This document shows positions 47,672 through 56,924 of a DNA stretch of 64,000 bases, piece after piece. Under the pieces are notes generated by a model. That model made no database searches. It saw nothing but the letters and a program-made list of their open reading frames with translations, and was not told where the DNA came from. This DNA comes from DASVBE01 sp963770375 (GTDB taxonomy: Bacteria; Actinomycetota; Actinomycetes; Streptosporangiales; Streptosporangiaceae). Position 1 is the stretch's first letter; every line of letters begins with the position of its first letter. The stretch is taken from assembly GCA_963770375.1 (NCBI GenBank), contig CAVYPM010000008.1:62001-126000 (forward strand), in the 5' to 3' direction. The position numbers and the translations under genes were made by a program.

Positions 47672-48136
47672 TCACGGCTCCGTCTCCGTGGGGTCCTCCG
47701 GCGGTTCCGGGATGCGGCAGGACCGCTCCAGGTAGACCGCGGCGGCGGCCAGCAGCAGAGCGGCGATCAGCGTGACCCCGGCGGTGATCGTGTCCCGCCG
47801 CGGGGCCGGCTTGGCCACGATGCCGCCCAGGTAGCCGAGGAAGCCCGCGGACGCCCCGCCGAAGATCGCCGCGGCCATCGCGCTGGCCTTGGCCAGTACC
47901 GCCATCCTGGCCATCGCGATCGGGGTTATCCGCCTGCTGGACCGGGGCTGGCCGCGGATCTGCGCCCGCACGTTGCGCCCGCTCCACGCCTCGGCCAGGG
48001 CGAGCAGCAGCAGCGCGGCCGCGGCCGTCCAGGGCAGCGGCGGGAAGTGGGCGTAGCTGAACCGGATCAGCAGCCAGGCCCCGGCGCCGGACACCACCGC
48101 GGCCAGCGCCAGCGGCCAGGGCCGGATCGGGGTCAT
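47672..48136 (-). CDS. DUF3180 family membrane protein
   Basis: 154 residues, four predicted membrane helices: WPLALAAVVSGAGAWLLIRF, WTAAAALLLLALAEAW, a stretch around IFGGASAGFLGYLGGIV and ITAGVTLIAALLLAAAAVYL. An actinobacterial family regularly found behind folK; function unknown. The ATG overlaps the folK stop (ATGA). The short acidic tail ends the protein. Confidence 0.9.
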   Translation of the reverse strand: MTPIRPWPLALAAVVSGAGAWLLIRFSYAHFPPLPWTAAAALLLLALAEAWSGRNVRAQIRGQPRSSRRITPIAMARMAVLAKASAMAAAIFGGASAGFLGYLGGIVAKPAPRRDTITAGVTLIAALLLAAAAVYLERSCRIPEPPEDPTETEP

Positions 48137-48681
48137 GACGGCCTCCGCAGTTCGGCCCCGGTCCGGCGCAGCCCGTCCGGCAGCCCGTCCCCGGCCGGGC
48201 TGGCCGGCCCGGCCAGCCCGGCGATCAGGCCCGCGACCGGGCCGTGCCCGGGCAGTTCCGCGGCCGGGTCCACGTCGTGCCACGGCACCAGCACGAAGGC
48301 CCGCTCGTGCGCCCGCGGGTGCGGCAGGGTCAGTTCCGGGTCGTCGCTGACTACTGTGCCGTAGCTGATGATGTCCACGTCCAGCGTGCGCGGGCCCCAG
48401 CGGACCTCTCTGGTCCGCTGCCGGGCCGCCTCCGCGGCGTGCGCCGCGGCCAGCACGCCCGCGGGCGGCAGCGTGGTGCTGGCCAGCAGCACCGCGTTGA
48501 AATAGTCGGGCTGGTCCGGCCCGCCCACCGGGTCGGTCCGGTAGACCGGCGACACCGCGGTGACGCTCAGCCCCGGCACCGCGGCCAGCGTGTCCACCGC
48601 GGCCTGCAGGTGAGCCAGCCGGTCGCCAAGGTTGCTGCCCAGCGCGATGACCACCGCGACCGGGCCGCCGGGATCGGTCAT
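48133..48681 (-). CDS. folK: 6-hydroxymethyl-7,8-dihydropterin pyrophosphokinase (HPPK)
   Basis: Transfers pyrophosphate from ATP to hydroxymethyl-dihydropterin in folate synthesis. 182 residues: ALGSNLGDRLAHLQAAVDTL at the N-terminus, VYRTDPVGGPDQPDYFNAV, the metal and ATP region RWGPRTLDVDIISYG and LPHPRAHERAFVLVPW. An extended Ala/Gly/Pro tail is present. Its ATG overlaps the folB stop and its stop overlaps the DUF3180 ATG: part of a tightly coupled folate operon. Confidence 0.96.
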   Translation of the reverse strand: MTDPGGPVAVVIALGSNLGDRLAHLQAAVDTLAAVPGLSVTAVSPVYRTDPVGGPDQPDYFNAVLLASTTLPPAGVLAAAHAAEAARQRTREVRWGPRTLDVDIISYGTVVSDDPELTLPHPRAHERAFVLVPWHDVDPAAELPGHGPVAGLIAGLAGPASPAGDGLPDGLRRTGAELRRPS

Positions 48682-49085
48682 GCCCGGCCCCGGCGGATGG
48701 TCACGGCCACGTCGTCGAACGGGAACGGGATCGGGGCCTGCGGCTTGTGGACGGTGACCTCCGCTTCGCGCACGGCCGGATCCGCCAGGCAGGCCGCGGC
48801 CAGCCGGCTGGCCAGGGTCTCGATCAGGTCGACCGGCTCCCCGGTCACGATGGCCACCAGCCGGCCCGCCAGCGCGCCGTAGTCGGCCGTCCCAGCCAGG
48901 TCGTCGGCCTCCGCCGCCGCGGTCGTGTCGGTCCACAGCACGGCGTCGATCACGAACTCCTGGCCGTCCCGCCGCTCATGCTCGAACACCCCGTGGTGGC
49001 CGCGGGCCCGCAGCCCGCGCAGCGTGATGCGGTCCCCGGGCACCCCGCCCTGGCCCGCATGCACCGGACCCTGATCCCCGCTCAT
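48678..49085 (-). CDS. folB: Dihydroneopterin aldolase
   Basis: Splits 7,8-dihydroneopterin to hydroxymethyl-dihydropterin and glycolaldehyde. 135 residues of the T-fold: ITLRGLRARGHHGVFEHERR (pterin site), FVIDAVLW, ADYGALAGRLVAIV with EPVDLIETLASRLAA, and VTVHKPQAPIPFPFDDVAVT with the catalytic Lys. The ATG at 49085 overlaps the folP stop; an internal start about 20 residues later would also keep the domain whole. Confidence 0.95.
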   Translation of the reverse strand: MSGDQGPVHAGQGGVPGDRITLRGLRARGHHGVFEHERRDGQEFVIDAVLWTDTTAAAEADDLAGTADYGALAGRLVAIVTGEPVDLIETLASRLAAACLADPAVREAEVTVHKPQAPIPFPFDDVAVTIRRGRA

Positions 49086-50056
49086 GCCCAGCCGCCCAGG
49101 CCCGCCGGGACGGCGCCTTCCGGTCCGGGGCCGGTCTGTGCCGCGGCGGCCTGCCGCCAGCGGGCCGCGACCCGGACCGCGTCGGCGCTGGCCGCGGCGG
49201 CATGCACGCGCACGCACCAGGCCCCGGCGGCCGCCGCCAGCGCGGCCACCGCGAGCGAGGCCTCGTCCCGGCCCTCGGCGGGCCGCGGCTGCCCGTCCGG
49301 GTCCGCCAGCAGCTGGCCGAGGAAGCTCTTCCTGGACGCGCCCACCAGCAGCGGGAACCCGGGACCGGCCCGGTTCAGCCGGGAAACCCGGGGCAGGTCG
49401 GCGAGCAGCGCCCAGTTGTGCCCGGCCCGCTTGGCGAACCCGATCCCGGGGTCGATCACGATCCGGGCCGGGTCGATGCCCGCGCCGGCCGCCGCGTCGG
49501 CCTGCTGCGCCAGTTCGGCGCAGACCTCGGCGACCACGTCGGTGTAGCGGGCCAGGTCGCCCATGACCGCGCTGGGCCCGCGCCAGTGCATGATCACGTA
49601 CCCGGCCGACGCGGCCCGCACCACCGCGTGCATACCCGGATCGGCCAGGCCGCCGCTGACGTCGTTGACCATGACCGCGCCGGCCGCCAGCGCGGCCGCG
49701 GCCACCTCCGCGCGGGTGGTGTCGATGCTGACCGTCAGCCCGGCCGAGACCAGCGCGGTGACGACCGGGCCAACCCGGCGCAGTTCCTCGGCCCCGGTGA
49801 CCCGGCCCGCGCCGGGCCGGGTGGACTCCCCGCCGACGTCGATGATGTCGGCGCCCTCGGCGGCCAGCGCAAGCCCGTGCGCTACCGCGGCGTCGGGGTC
49901 CAGCCACCGGCCGCCGTCAGAGAACGAGTCCGGGGTGACGTTGACCACGCCCATGACCAGGCAGCGATCCAGCGCGGGGCGCCCGCCCAGGCCGGGCGGG
50001 CCAGGCCAGGCGGGCGGTGTGCCCTCGTGGCCCGTGGTGCCGGTGGTGCCTGTCAT
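49082..50056 (-). CDS. folP: Dihydropteroate synthase
   Basis: Joins hydroxymethyl-dihydropterin pyrophosphate and p-aminobenzoate; the sulfonamide target. 324 residues, TIM barrel: MGVVNVTPDSFSDGG signature, DVGGESTRPGA, VNDVSGGLAD, IDPGIGFAKRAGHN, GASRKSFLG and RVHAAAAS. The second and third loops look normal, giving no sign of sulfonamide-resistant remodelling. The ATG at 50056 overlaps the upstream gene's stop (ATGA), which supports this start over the TTG nine bases earlier. Confidence 0.96.
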   Translation of the reverse strand: MTGTTGTTGHEGTPPAWPGPPGLGGRPALDRCLVMGVVNVTPDSFSDGGRWLDPDAAVAHGLALAAEGADIIDVGGESTRPGAGRVTGAEELRRVGPVVTALVSAGLTVSIDTTRAEVAAAALAAGAVMVNDVSGGLADPGMHAVVRAASAGYVIMHWRGPSAVMGDLARYTDVVAEVCAELAQQADAAAGAGIDPARIVIDPGIGFAKRAGHNWALLADLPRVSRLNRAGPGFPLLVGASRKSFLGQLLADPDGQPRPAEGRDEASLAVAALAAAAGAWCVRVHAAAASADAVRVAARWRQAAAAQTGPGPEGAVPAGLGGWA

Positions 50057-52203
50057 AGAGGCCAATCTATGGCAGTGCTTGCTGGCTCGCGCAGGGCCGC
50101 TGGAGAGGCGCTACCTTCCCGGCGCACCCGCGGCGCTCCGTCGTCGCGCGGTGATCGTCGGGAAACAGCGCGGCGGCACGGCTCGTCTGCCGGCACGTCA
50201 GGCCCGCCCCTGCAGGATGGTCCGGCGCTCGGTTCCATCTCGGCGGAGATCTCGGCGACACCCCGGCGGGCCTCGGCGTCCCCGGACGCGGCGGCCGGGC
50301 GGGCGGCCATCATCGTGCGCAGCACCCGGCCGCGGCGCAGCCGTCCCAGGCCCGCCTTGCGGGTCAGCCGCCGGACCTCGATCCGCGGCCAGACCAGGAA
50401 CGCCTCGGCCTCCAGTGCCGCCAGCCCGATCCGCGGCGTGTAGCCGGTGCCGGGGAAGACCATGAACCGGGGGATCCAGTCCGGCTGGAACTTCGCGTTG
50501 AACTTGTACAGCGACTCGATCTGGAACCAGCGGGACATGAACAGCAGGATTCCCCGCCAGGCGCGCAGCACCGGGCCGGCCCCGATCCGCTCGCCGCGCT
50601 CCAGCGCGGACCGGAACGCCGCGAAGTTCAGCGAGATCCGCCGGACGCCGAGGTCCGGGGCGTTCTTGATGGCCTCCACGATGAGGAAGTCGTTCACGCC
50701 GGCGGCCGCGGACTTGTCCCGCCGCATCAGGTCGAGCGAGAGGCCGTCCTTGCCCCACGGCACGAAGTGCTGGATGGCCCGCAGCTCGCCGTTCTCCATC
50801 GCGGTGGCCACCACGCAGCGCTCGTCGCCGACCCCGCCGATCCGGCCCAGGGCCATCGAGAAGCCCCGCTCGGTCGAGCCGCCCCGCCACGAGTCGGCCA
50901 GCTCGGCCAGCGCCCGCAGCTCCTCCCGGCTCAGGTCGCCGGTGCGGCGGAACTCGGCGGTGTAGCCGTTCCTGGCCACCCGGGTGACCATCTGCCGGAC
51001 GTTGCGCATGGCCCGGCCCTCCAGCGAGAAACCGTCCACGTTCACGATGGCCTCGTCGCCGAGCTCGAGTGCGGCCAGCCCGCCCTCGCGGCACCACACC
51101 TCGGCGCCCAGCTCGCCGCAGCCGACCACGGCGGGCACCCAGGCGTGCCGGGCCGCCTCGTCCAGGAACGCGTGGATGGCCCCGGGCCACGCCTCCGGGT
51201 CGCCGATCGGGTCCCCGGCGGCCAGCATCACCCCGGACAGCACCCGGTAGCCGATGCAGGATTTGCCGGTCGGCGACCAGATCGCGCTCTTGTCGTGGCG
51301 CAGCGCGAAGTAGCCGAGCGAGTCCTGCGCGCCGTGCCGGTCAAGCAGCTTCCTGATCTTGTCCGCGTCGGCCGGGCTGTGGCGGCCGGCCGGCGCGGCC
51401 GGGCGCAGGAACAGGTAGGCCGCCACCACCAGCGTGAAGATGCCCAGCGCGCTGGTCAGGAAGTTGAACAGGTCACCGTGGCCCTCCGGGCCGAACTGCA
51501 CCGGGCCGGAGATGCCGACCAGGCCCCAGATCACCGACTGACCCCGCTCCAGCAGCGAGTAGTCCTCCTCCAGGCCGCGGCTCAGCATGATGAAGGTCAG
51601 GCCGATGACCAGGTCGGCGAGGATCAGCCAGCCCAGCGCGGTCAGCGCCCGCCACTGGCTGCGCGGGTCGCCGACCGCGTAGAACTCACGGCGGAACACC
51701 AGCAGTACGCAGAGCAGGACGAAGGTCGCCGCGGCCTGGCCGACCCGCGGGAAGTGGGTGGCGTGCAGCACCGTGCTGCACGCCAGCAGCACGACCGTGG
51801 CCTGGAAGGCCCGCCGCTTGCGCCGCCGCAGCCCGTCCGACAGCAGAACCAGCAGCAGGCCGGTGATGACGTCGGCGGTCCTGGTCAGGTTGACCAGCGT
51901 GCCGGGGGCCAGGTAGCCGACCCGGTGCAGCCGGTAGTGCGCGTAGAAGCCGGGGTTGGCCCCCTCGATGATCGTGACCAGGCCGATCAGCAGCAGGATC
52001 CACCGCGCGGCCGCGGGCACCCAGCGGCGCTGGCGCCGCCGCTCCGCGGGCCGCCCGCCGCCGGGCTTGCCGTCCGCGCCGCCCCCCTTCGCGGCCTTGT
52101 CCTTGGGCGCCGGCTGGGCAGGCGAAGGCGCCCGCTTGCCGCCCTGGGCCGTATCACCAGGGGCAGCCTGACGGGCTTCACCGCGCTCAGTCATCTCAGA
52201 CAT
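50053..52203 (-). CDS. Phosphatidylglycerol lysyltransferase-like membrane protein (MprF/LPG-synthase type, no tRNA synthetase domain)
   Basis: About 716 residues. A basic, Lys/Gly/Pro-rich leader (1-65) precedes six or more membrane helices (72-275: ARWILLLIGLVTIIEGA, TGLLLVLLSDGLRR, WLILADLVIGLTFIMLS, GIFTLVVAAYLFL). The cytosolic DUF2156 acyltransferase-type domain follows (300-620; DSLGYFALRHDKSAIWSPTG, WFQIESLYKFNAKFQPDWIPRF cut here as WFQIESLYKF and PDWIPRF). The last ~95 residues are Arg/Ser/Pro-rich. Such proteins modify lipids with amino acids to resist cationic peptides. The start is ambiguous (GTG 52224, ATG 52203 or later). It sits between folE and folP with an ATGA overlap to folP. 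Confidence 0.86.
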   Translation of the reverse strand: MSEMTERGEARQAAPGDTAQGGKRAPSPAQPAPKDKAAKGGGADGKPGGGRPAERRRQRRWVPAAARWILLLIGLVTIIEGANPGFYAHYRLHRVGYLAPGTLVNLTRTADVITGLLLVLLSDGLRRRKRRAFQATVVLLACSTVLHATHFPRVGQAAATFVLLCVLLVFRREFYAVGDPRSQWRALTALGWLILADLVIGLTFIMLSRGLEEDYSLLERGQSVIWGLVGISGPVQFGPEGHGDLFNFLTSALGIFTLVVAAYLFLRPAAPAGRHSPADADKIRKLLDRHGAQDSLGYFALRHDKSAIWSPTGKSCIGYRVLSGVMLAAGDPIGDPEAWPGAIHAFLDEAARHAWVPAVVGCGELGAEVWCREGGLAALELGDEAIVNVDGFSLEGRAMRNVRQMVTRVARNGYTAEFRRTGDLSREELRALAELADSWRGGSTERGFSMALGRIGGVGDERCVVATAMENGELRAIQHFVPWGKDGLSLDLMRRDKSAAAGVNDFLIVEAIKNAPDLGVRRISLNFAAFRSALERGERIGAGPVLRAWRGILLFMSRWFQIESLYKFNAKFQPDWIPRFMVFPGTGYTPRIGLAALEAEAFLVWPRIEVRRLTRKAGLGRLRRGRVLRTMMAARPAAASGDAEARRGVAEISAEMEPSAGPSCRGGPDVPADEPCRRAVSRRSPRDDGAPRVRREGSASPAALREPASTAIDWPL

Positions 52204-52337
52204 TCTGGTCGGGCCCTCGATCACGGGGGATCAGCGTAGTCATCAGCAGAATTACCCGCGGGCAAACCTGGCAATGCCCACGCAATGGTGGCCGGCTACC
52301 CGCCAGGGGCCCATGGCCGATTCGGCGCGGCCCGGCG

Positions 52338-53003
52338 TCAGGCGCCGGGGCGGCCCACGATCAGGCTCATTGCTTCGGCCCGGGTCACCGTGCTGTCCCT
52401 GAAGATGCCCCGCACCGCGGACGTGACGGTCTTCGCCCCCGGCTTGCGGACACCCCGCATGGCCATGCACAGGTGCTCGGCCTCGATAACGACAATAACG
52501 CCGGTGGGGTCAAGAACGTTCATCAGCGCATCGGCAATCTGGCTGGTCATCCGTTCCTGGACCTGAGGCCGCCGGGCGTAGAGATCGACAAGCCGGGCCA
52601 GCTTGGACAGACCGGTGATCTGGCCGCGCGCGTTCGGGATGTAGCCGACGTGCGCCGTGCCGAAGAACGGGATCAGATGGTGCTCGCAGGTGGAGTACAC
52701 CTCGATGTCCCGCACGAGCACCATCTCGTCGTGGTCAGCGTCGAAAACGGTGGTCAGCACGCTTTCCGGGCGCTGGCCGAGCCCGGCGAACTGCTCCGCG
52801 TAGGCCCGGGCCACCCGGGCCGGCGTGTCCCGCAGGCCGTCGCGCTCCGGGTCCTCGCCGATCGCGGCCAGGATCTCCCTGATGGCCCGCTCGATCCGCG
52901 GCTGGTCGACCGCGGCCGCGGGCCGCCGGGTTCCGGCCAGGGCCGGTGGCCCGTCGGCCCCGTCGGCCGCCGCGGCCGCGGGCCGTCCCGCGTCAGACGT
53001 CAA
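52338..53003 (-). CDS. folE: GTP cyclohydrolase I
   Basis: Converts GTP to dihydroneopterin triphosphate, entry to folate synthesis. 221 residues: EDPERDGLRDTPARVARAY, the zinc and catalytic motif STCEHHLIPFFGTAHVGYIP, GLSKLARLVDLYARRPQVQE and EAEHLCMAMRGVRKPG. Zinc ligands Cys, His and Cys are all present. It starts with TTG overlapping the ftsH stop (TTGA), giving an Ala/Gly-rich leader of about 30 residues; a later start is possible. Confidence 0.95.
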   Translation of the reverse strand: MTSDAGRPAAAAADGADGPPALAGTRRPAAAVDQPRIERAIREILAAIGEDPERDGLRDTPARVARAYAEQFAGLGQRPESVLTTVFDADHDEMVLVRDIEVYSTCEHHLIPFFGTAHVGYIPNARGQITGLSKLARLVDLYARRPQVQERMTSQIADALMNVLDPTGVIVVIEAEHLCMAMRGVRKPGAKTVTSAVRGIFRDSTVTRAEAMSLIVGRPGA

Positions 53004-55072
53004 GAGATCCTGCCGGCCGGCCCATCATCAGGCTTACGGTCCGACATCGAGGCGCCGCTGCCGCCCACCGAGCCGGTCCCGCCGATGGCCGGGGGCTCGG
53101 CGCCGGACCCGTAGCCCTGGCCGTTGCCGGCCGCGGGCAGCGCGGTGCCGTCCGCCCCGGCCAGTGCCATCTCCTTGGGCGTCAGCACCGGCGGCCGGTC
53201 CGACGGCAGCCGCTTGCCGGTCCCGGTGTACGAGCCGCGGGACACCCGCTCGCGGATCGGGCTGAAGATCTCGAGTACCTGGTCCCGGGTCAGCGTCTCG
53301 TGCTCTATCAGCTGCAGGACCAGGTTGTCGAGCACGTCCCGGTACTGGACCAGGATCTCCCAGGCCTCGTCGTGCGCCGCCTCGATCAGCTTGCGGACCT
53401 CTTCGTCGATCGCCGAGGCGATCTCCTCGGAGTAGTCCCGGCTGTGCGACATCTCCCGGCCGAGGAACGGCTCGCCGTCGTTGTTGCCGAACTTCCTGGC
53501 CCCGAGCCGCTCGCTCATGCCGTACTCGGTGACCATGCCGCGGGCGATCTGGCTGGCCTTCTCGATGTCGTTGGCCGCACCCGTGGTCGGCTCGTGGAAG
53601 ACCAGCTCCTCGGCGGTCCGCCCGCCCAGCAGCATGGCCAGCTGGTCCATCATCTCGACCCGGCTGACCAGGAACTTGTCCTCGGTCGGCGCGGACGCGG
53701 TGTAGCCGAGCGCCCGGCCGCGCGGGATGATCGTGATCTTGTGCACCGGGTCGGCGTTCGGCAGCGCGTGCCCGACCAGCGCGTGACCGCCCTCGTGGTA
53801 GGCGATGATCTTCCGCTCTTTCTCGGACAGCAGCACGCTCTTGCGCTTGGGCCCGGCGGTGACCCGGTCGATGGCCTCTTCCAGCGAGGCCATCGCGATC
53901 TGGGTCTGGTTCCCGCGGGCGGTCAGCAGCGCGCCCTCGTTGATCACGTTGGCCAGGTCCGCGCCGGTGAACCCGGGGGTGCGCCGGGCGATCATGTCCA
54001 GGTCCACGTCCGGGCCCATCGGCTTGCCGCGGGCGTGCACCTTCAGGATCCCGCGCCGGCCGTTCAGGTCCGGCTGGGCCACCACGATCTGCCGGTCGAA
54101 CCGGCCGGGCCGCAGCAGCGCCGGGTCCAGGATGTCCGGCCGGTTGGTGGCCGCGATCACGATCACGCCGCCCTTGGTGTCGAACCCGTCCAGCTCGACC
54201 AGCAGCTGGTTCAGGGTCTGCTCGCGCTCGTCGTGGCCGCCGCCGAAGCCGGCCCCGCGGTGCCGGCCGACCGCGTCGATCTCGTCCACGAACACGATGG
54301 CCGGGGCGTTGGCCTTGGCCTGCTCGAACAGGTCACGCACCCGGGAGGCGCCGACACCGACGAACATCTCCACGAAGTCCGAGCCGGAGATGGAGTAGAA
54401 CGGCACGCCCGCCTCGCCGGCCACGGCCCGGGCCAGAAGGGTCTTGCCGGTACCGGGCGGGCCGTACAGCAGCACGCCCTTGGGGATCTTCGCGCCGATG
54501 GCCTGGAACTTGCCCGGGCTCTGCAGGAACTCCTTGATCTCCTGGAGCTCCTCGATGGCCTCGTCGGTCCCGGCCACGTCGCCGAACGTGGTCTTCGGGG
54601 TGTCCTTGGTGATCAGCTTGGCCTTCGACTTGCCGAAGTTCATCACCCGCGAGCCGCCGCCCTGCATCTGGTTCAGCAGGAACAGGAAGATCAGGATGAC
54701 CAGCAGGAACGGCAGCCAGCCGATGATCAGGGCGAGCAGCGAGCTGCCCTTGGGCACCTCGACGGTGTAGCCCTCGGGCAGGTGGCCCTTCTTGTACTCG
54801 TCCTGCAGCAGCTGGGCCAGCGCGGTGCCCTGGTTCTGCACCCAGGAGGCCTGCAGCGGCGGGCCGCTGACCGGCGTGACCTGGATGGTCTGCTGGTTAT
54901 CGATGAGCAGCGCCGACTTGATCTTCCCCTGCTCGATCTGCGAGATGACGAACGAGGTGTCGGCCTGCTTGTAGGCCGTGCCCGAGCTGGCGTACTTGTA
55001 GACGAAGAAGAACAGCAGCAGGACAACAAGAACGGCGACAAACGGCCCGCGGAAGTAGCGCTTTAGATCCAT
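53000..55072 (-). CDS. ftsH: ATP-dependent zinc metalloprotease FtsH
   Basis: Membrane-anchored AAA+ protease for quality control of membrane and regulatory proteins. 690 residues: helices at about 10-26 and 113-133 flank a small outer domain; Walker A GPPGTGKT (204-211), Walker B IVFVDEIDA, the SRH region ATNRPDILDPALLRPGR and the zinc motif HEGGH (426-430). The C-terminus is a Gly/Pro/Asp-rich tail. Its stop overlaps the folE start. The 225-base gap to hpt probably holds its promoter, but none stands out. Confidence 0.97.
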   Translation of the reverse strand: MDLKRYFRGPFVAVLVVLLLFFFVYKYASSGTAYKQADTSFVISQIEQGKIKSALLIDNQQTIQVTPVSGPPLQASWVQNQGTALAQLLQDEYKKGHLPEGYTVEVPKGSSLLALIIGWLPFLLVILIFLFLLNQMQGGGSRVMNFGKSKAKLITKDTPKTTFGDVAGTDEAIEELQEIKEFLQSPGKFQAIGAKIPKGVLLYGPPGTGKTLLARAVAGEAGVPFYSISGSDFVEMFVGVGASRVRDLFEQAKANAPAIVFVDEIDAVGRHRGAGFGGGHDEREQTLNQLLVELDGFDTKGGVIVIAATNRPDILDPALLRPGRFDRQIVVAQPDLNGRRGILKVHARGKPMGPDVDLDMIARRTPGFTGADLANVINEGALLTARGNQTQIAMASLEEAIDRVTAGPKRKSVLLSEKERKIIAYHEGGHALVGHALPNADPVHKITIIPRGRALGYTASAPTEDKFLVSRVEMMDQLAMLLGGRTAEELVFHEPTTGAANDIEKASQIARGMVTEYGMSERLGARKFGNNDGEPFLGREMSHSRDYSEEIASAIDEEVRKLIEAAHDEAWEILVQYRDVLDNLVLQLIEHETLTRDQVLEIFSPIRERVSRGSYTGTGKRLPSDRPPVLTPKEMALAGADGTALPAAGNGQGYGSGAEPPAIGGTGSVGGSGASMSDRKPDDGPAGRIS

Positions 55073-55297
55073 CGAATGATCGGCCCGCTAGTCTCGGGGC
55101 CGGTCCCTCCTGACGAGCCTCGTGCCCGCCGGCTTCCGGCGGGAGTCCTTTGCGTCCCTCTGGTCATGCGCAGCTTCCCGATCCTCCGGCCGATGCGCAG
55201 GAATACCTGAAGGTACACCGGGCCGGCCCATGCCGCCTCCGGAGAGGCCAGCTCACGTGCGTACCTGCCCACGGGCAGGCGCTCACCTGGCACGCCT

Positions 55298-55885
55298 CTA
55301 CCCCGGTGAACGTATTTCAGCGGCGGAAGTGTTCCCCCCGTACACATGCGGCGCGAGTGTCCCGATGAAGGGCAGGTTGCGGTAGCGCTGCGCGTAGTCC
55401 AGGCCGTAGCCCACGACGAACTCGTTGCCGATGTCGAACCCGGTGTAGGCGACGTGCACCTCGGTGCGCAGCGCGGCGGGCTTGCGCAGCATGGTGCAGA
55501 TCTCCAGGGACGCCGGGTGCCGCGACTGCAGGTTGCCGACCAGCCAGGACAGGGTCAGCCCGGAGTCCACGATGTCCTCCACGACCAGCACGTGCTTGCC
55601 GGTGATGTCGGCGTCCAGGTCCTTCAGGATGCGGACCACGCCGGAGGACTTGGTGCCCGAGCCGTAGGAGGACACCGCCATCCAGTCCATCTGCACCGGC
55701 AGGTGCATGGCCCGGGCCAGATCGGCCATGACCATGACCGCGCCCTTCAGCACGCCGACCAGCAGCAGTTCGCGGTCAGCGTAATCGGCGTCGATCTGCG
55801 CGGCCAGCTCACGGATCCGCGTCTGCAGCTCATCGGCGGTGATCAGGACCTTGTCCAGGTCGCTGGCGAGGTCAGTCGCGTCCAC
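55298..55885 (-). CDS. hpt: Hypoxanthine phosphoribosyltransferase
   Basis: Salvages hypoxanthine and guanine with PRPP. 195 residues: LLLVGVLKGAVMVMADLARA, the PRPP loop VLVVEDIVDSGLTLSWL, and the base-binding end DIGNEFVVGYGLDYAQRYRN with LPFIG. The GTG at 55885 (DATDLASDLDKVLI) is chosen; it overlaps the tilS end by 14 bases. tilS-hpt-ftsH is a conserved bacterial order. Confidence 0.96.
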   Translation of the reverse strand: MDATDLASDLDKVLITADELQTRIRELAAQIDADYADRELLLVGVLKGAVMVMADLARAMHLPVQMDWMAVSSYGSGTKSSGVVRILKDLDADITGKHVLVVEDIVDSGLTLSWLVGNLQSRHPASLEICTMLRKPAALRTEVHVAYTGFDIGNEFVVGYGLDYAQRYRNLPFIGTLAPHVYGGNTSAAEIRSPG

Positions 55886-56908
55886 CCGCGCCCTCCGCGT
55901 TTGCTGTGCCGTCGGCCTGCTCCGCGCGAGCCGGCGCGGTGAACAGCAGCTTGCCATACCGCCGTGTGCCCCGGATCCCCCCGGGCAGGTCCGCCCAGCG
56001 CTGCCCGTGCCAGCCGGTGACCAGCCCGGCCAGGCTGGCCACGTGCCGGGCGGACAGCGCGCCGCGCGGGCAGCCCGCCTCCGCCGCGGCCTGGTGCAGC
56101 ACCCGGGTCCTGATCGCCTCCGGCAGCGCGGCCAGCCCGGCGACGTCCAGCCCGCCGCCGGCGTCCCGCAGCCGGGCCAGTTCGGCGGCGGCCAGCGCGT
56201 CCAGGACCTCGGCGTCGGCGCGGAGCAGCTCCGCGGTGCGGGCCAGCGCCTCGGCGACGCCGGGACCGAGCGCCGCGGTCAGCGCGGGCAGCGCCTGGTG
56301 CCGGACCCGGACCCGGGTGTAGGCCGGGTCGGTGTTGTGCGGGTCGGCCCAGGCCGGCAGGCCCTCGGCGGCGCAGGCCGCGGCGGTGACCTCCCGCCGG
56401 ACGCCGAGCAGCGGCCGCAGGTAACGGCCGGACACCGGGGCCATCCCGGCCAGCGACCGGGCCCCGGACCCGCGGGCCAGCCCGAGCAGCACGGTCTCGG
56501 CCTGGTCGTCGAGGGTGTGGCCGAGCAGCACGGCCACCGCGCCCAGCCGGCCCGCGGCGCCGTCGAGCGCGGCGTACCTGGCCGCGCGGGCGGCCGCCTC
56601 CGGGCCGCCGGGCCCGTCCGCGCTGACCGTTTCCGTCAGCACCGGGTCCAGGCCCAGGCCGGCCAGCGTGCGCGCGACCCGGGCGGCCTGCGCATCCGAG
56701 CCGGGCTGCAGCCCGTGGTCCACGGTGACCCCGCCGGCCGCGAGACCGGCCCGGGGTGCCTCGGCCGCCGTGGCGGCGGCCAGGGCCAGCGAGTCAGGAC
56801 CGCCCGAGCAAGCCACCAGCACCAGCGGCGGCCGGCCGGGCCCGCCAGCGTGGCCAGGGCCTTCCGGACGGCGAGCCGCACCTGGGCGACGGCCGGGTCG
56901 GGGCCCAT
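55872..56908 (-). CDS. tilS: tRNA(Ile)-lysidine synthase, frameshifted near its start
   Basis: Adds lysine to the wobble C of the AUA-reading tRNA-Ile; essential. The PP-loop SGGPDSLALAAAT, VDHGLQPGSDAQAARVAR and LLGHTLDDQAETVLLGL are intact, with the C-terminal domain after residue 230. The first 26 residues (MGPDPAVAQVRLAVRKALAT) are in another frame; the switch lies near 56827 in GGGCCCGGCCGGCCGCCG, where one base appears to be wrong. Because tilS is essential, a sequencing error is by far the likeliest cause. ATG at 56908. Confidence 0.92.
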
Positions 56909-56924
56909 CGGCAGCGGGCCCCGG

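Noticed and set aside
52946..55066. 706-codon open frame on the plus strand
   Set aside because: Antisense to ftsH over its full length; no ribosome site or domain.
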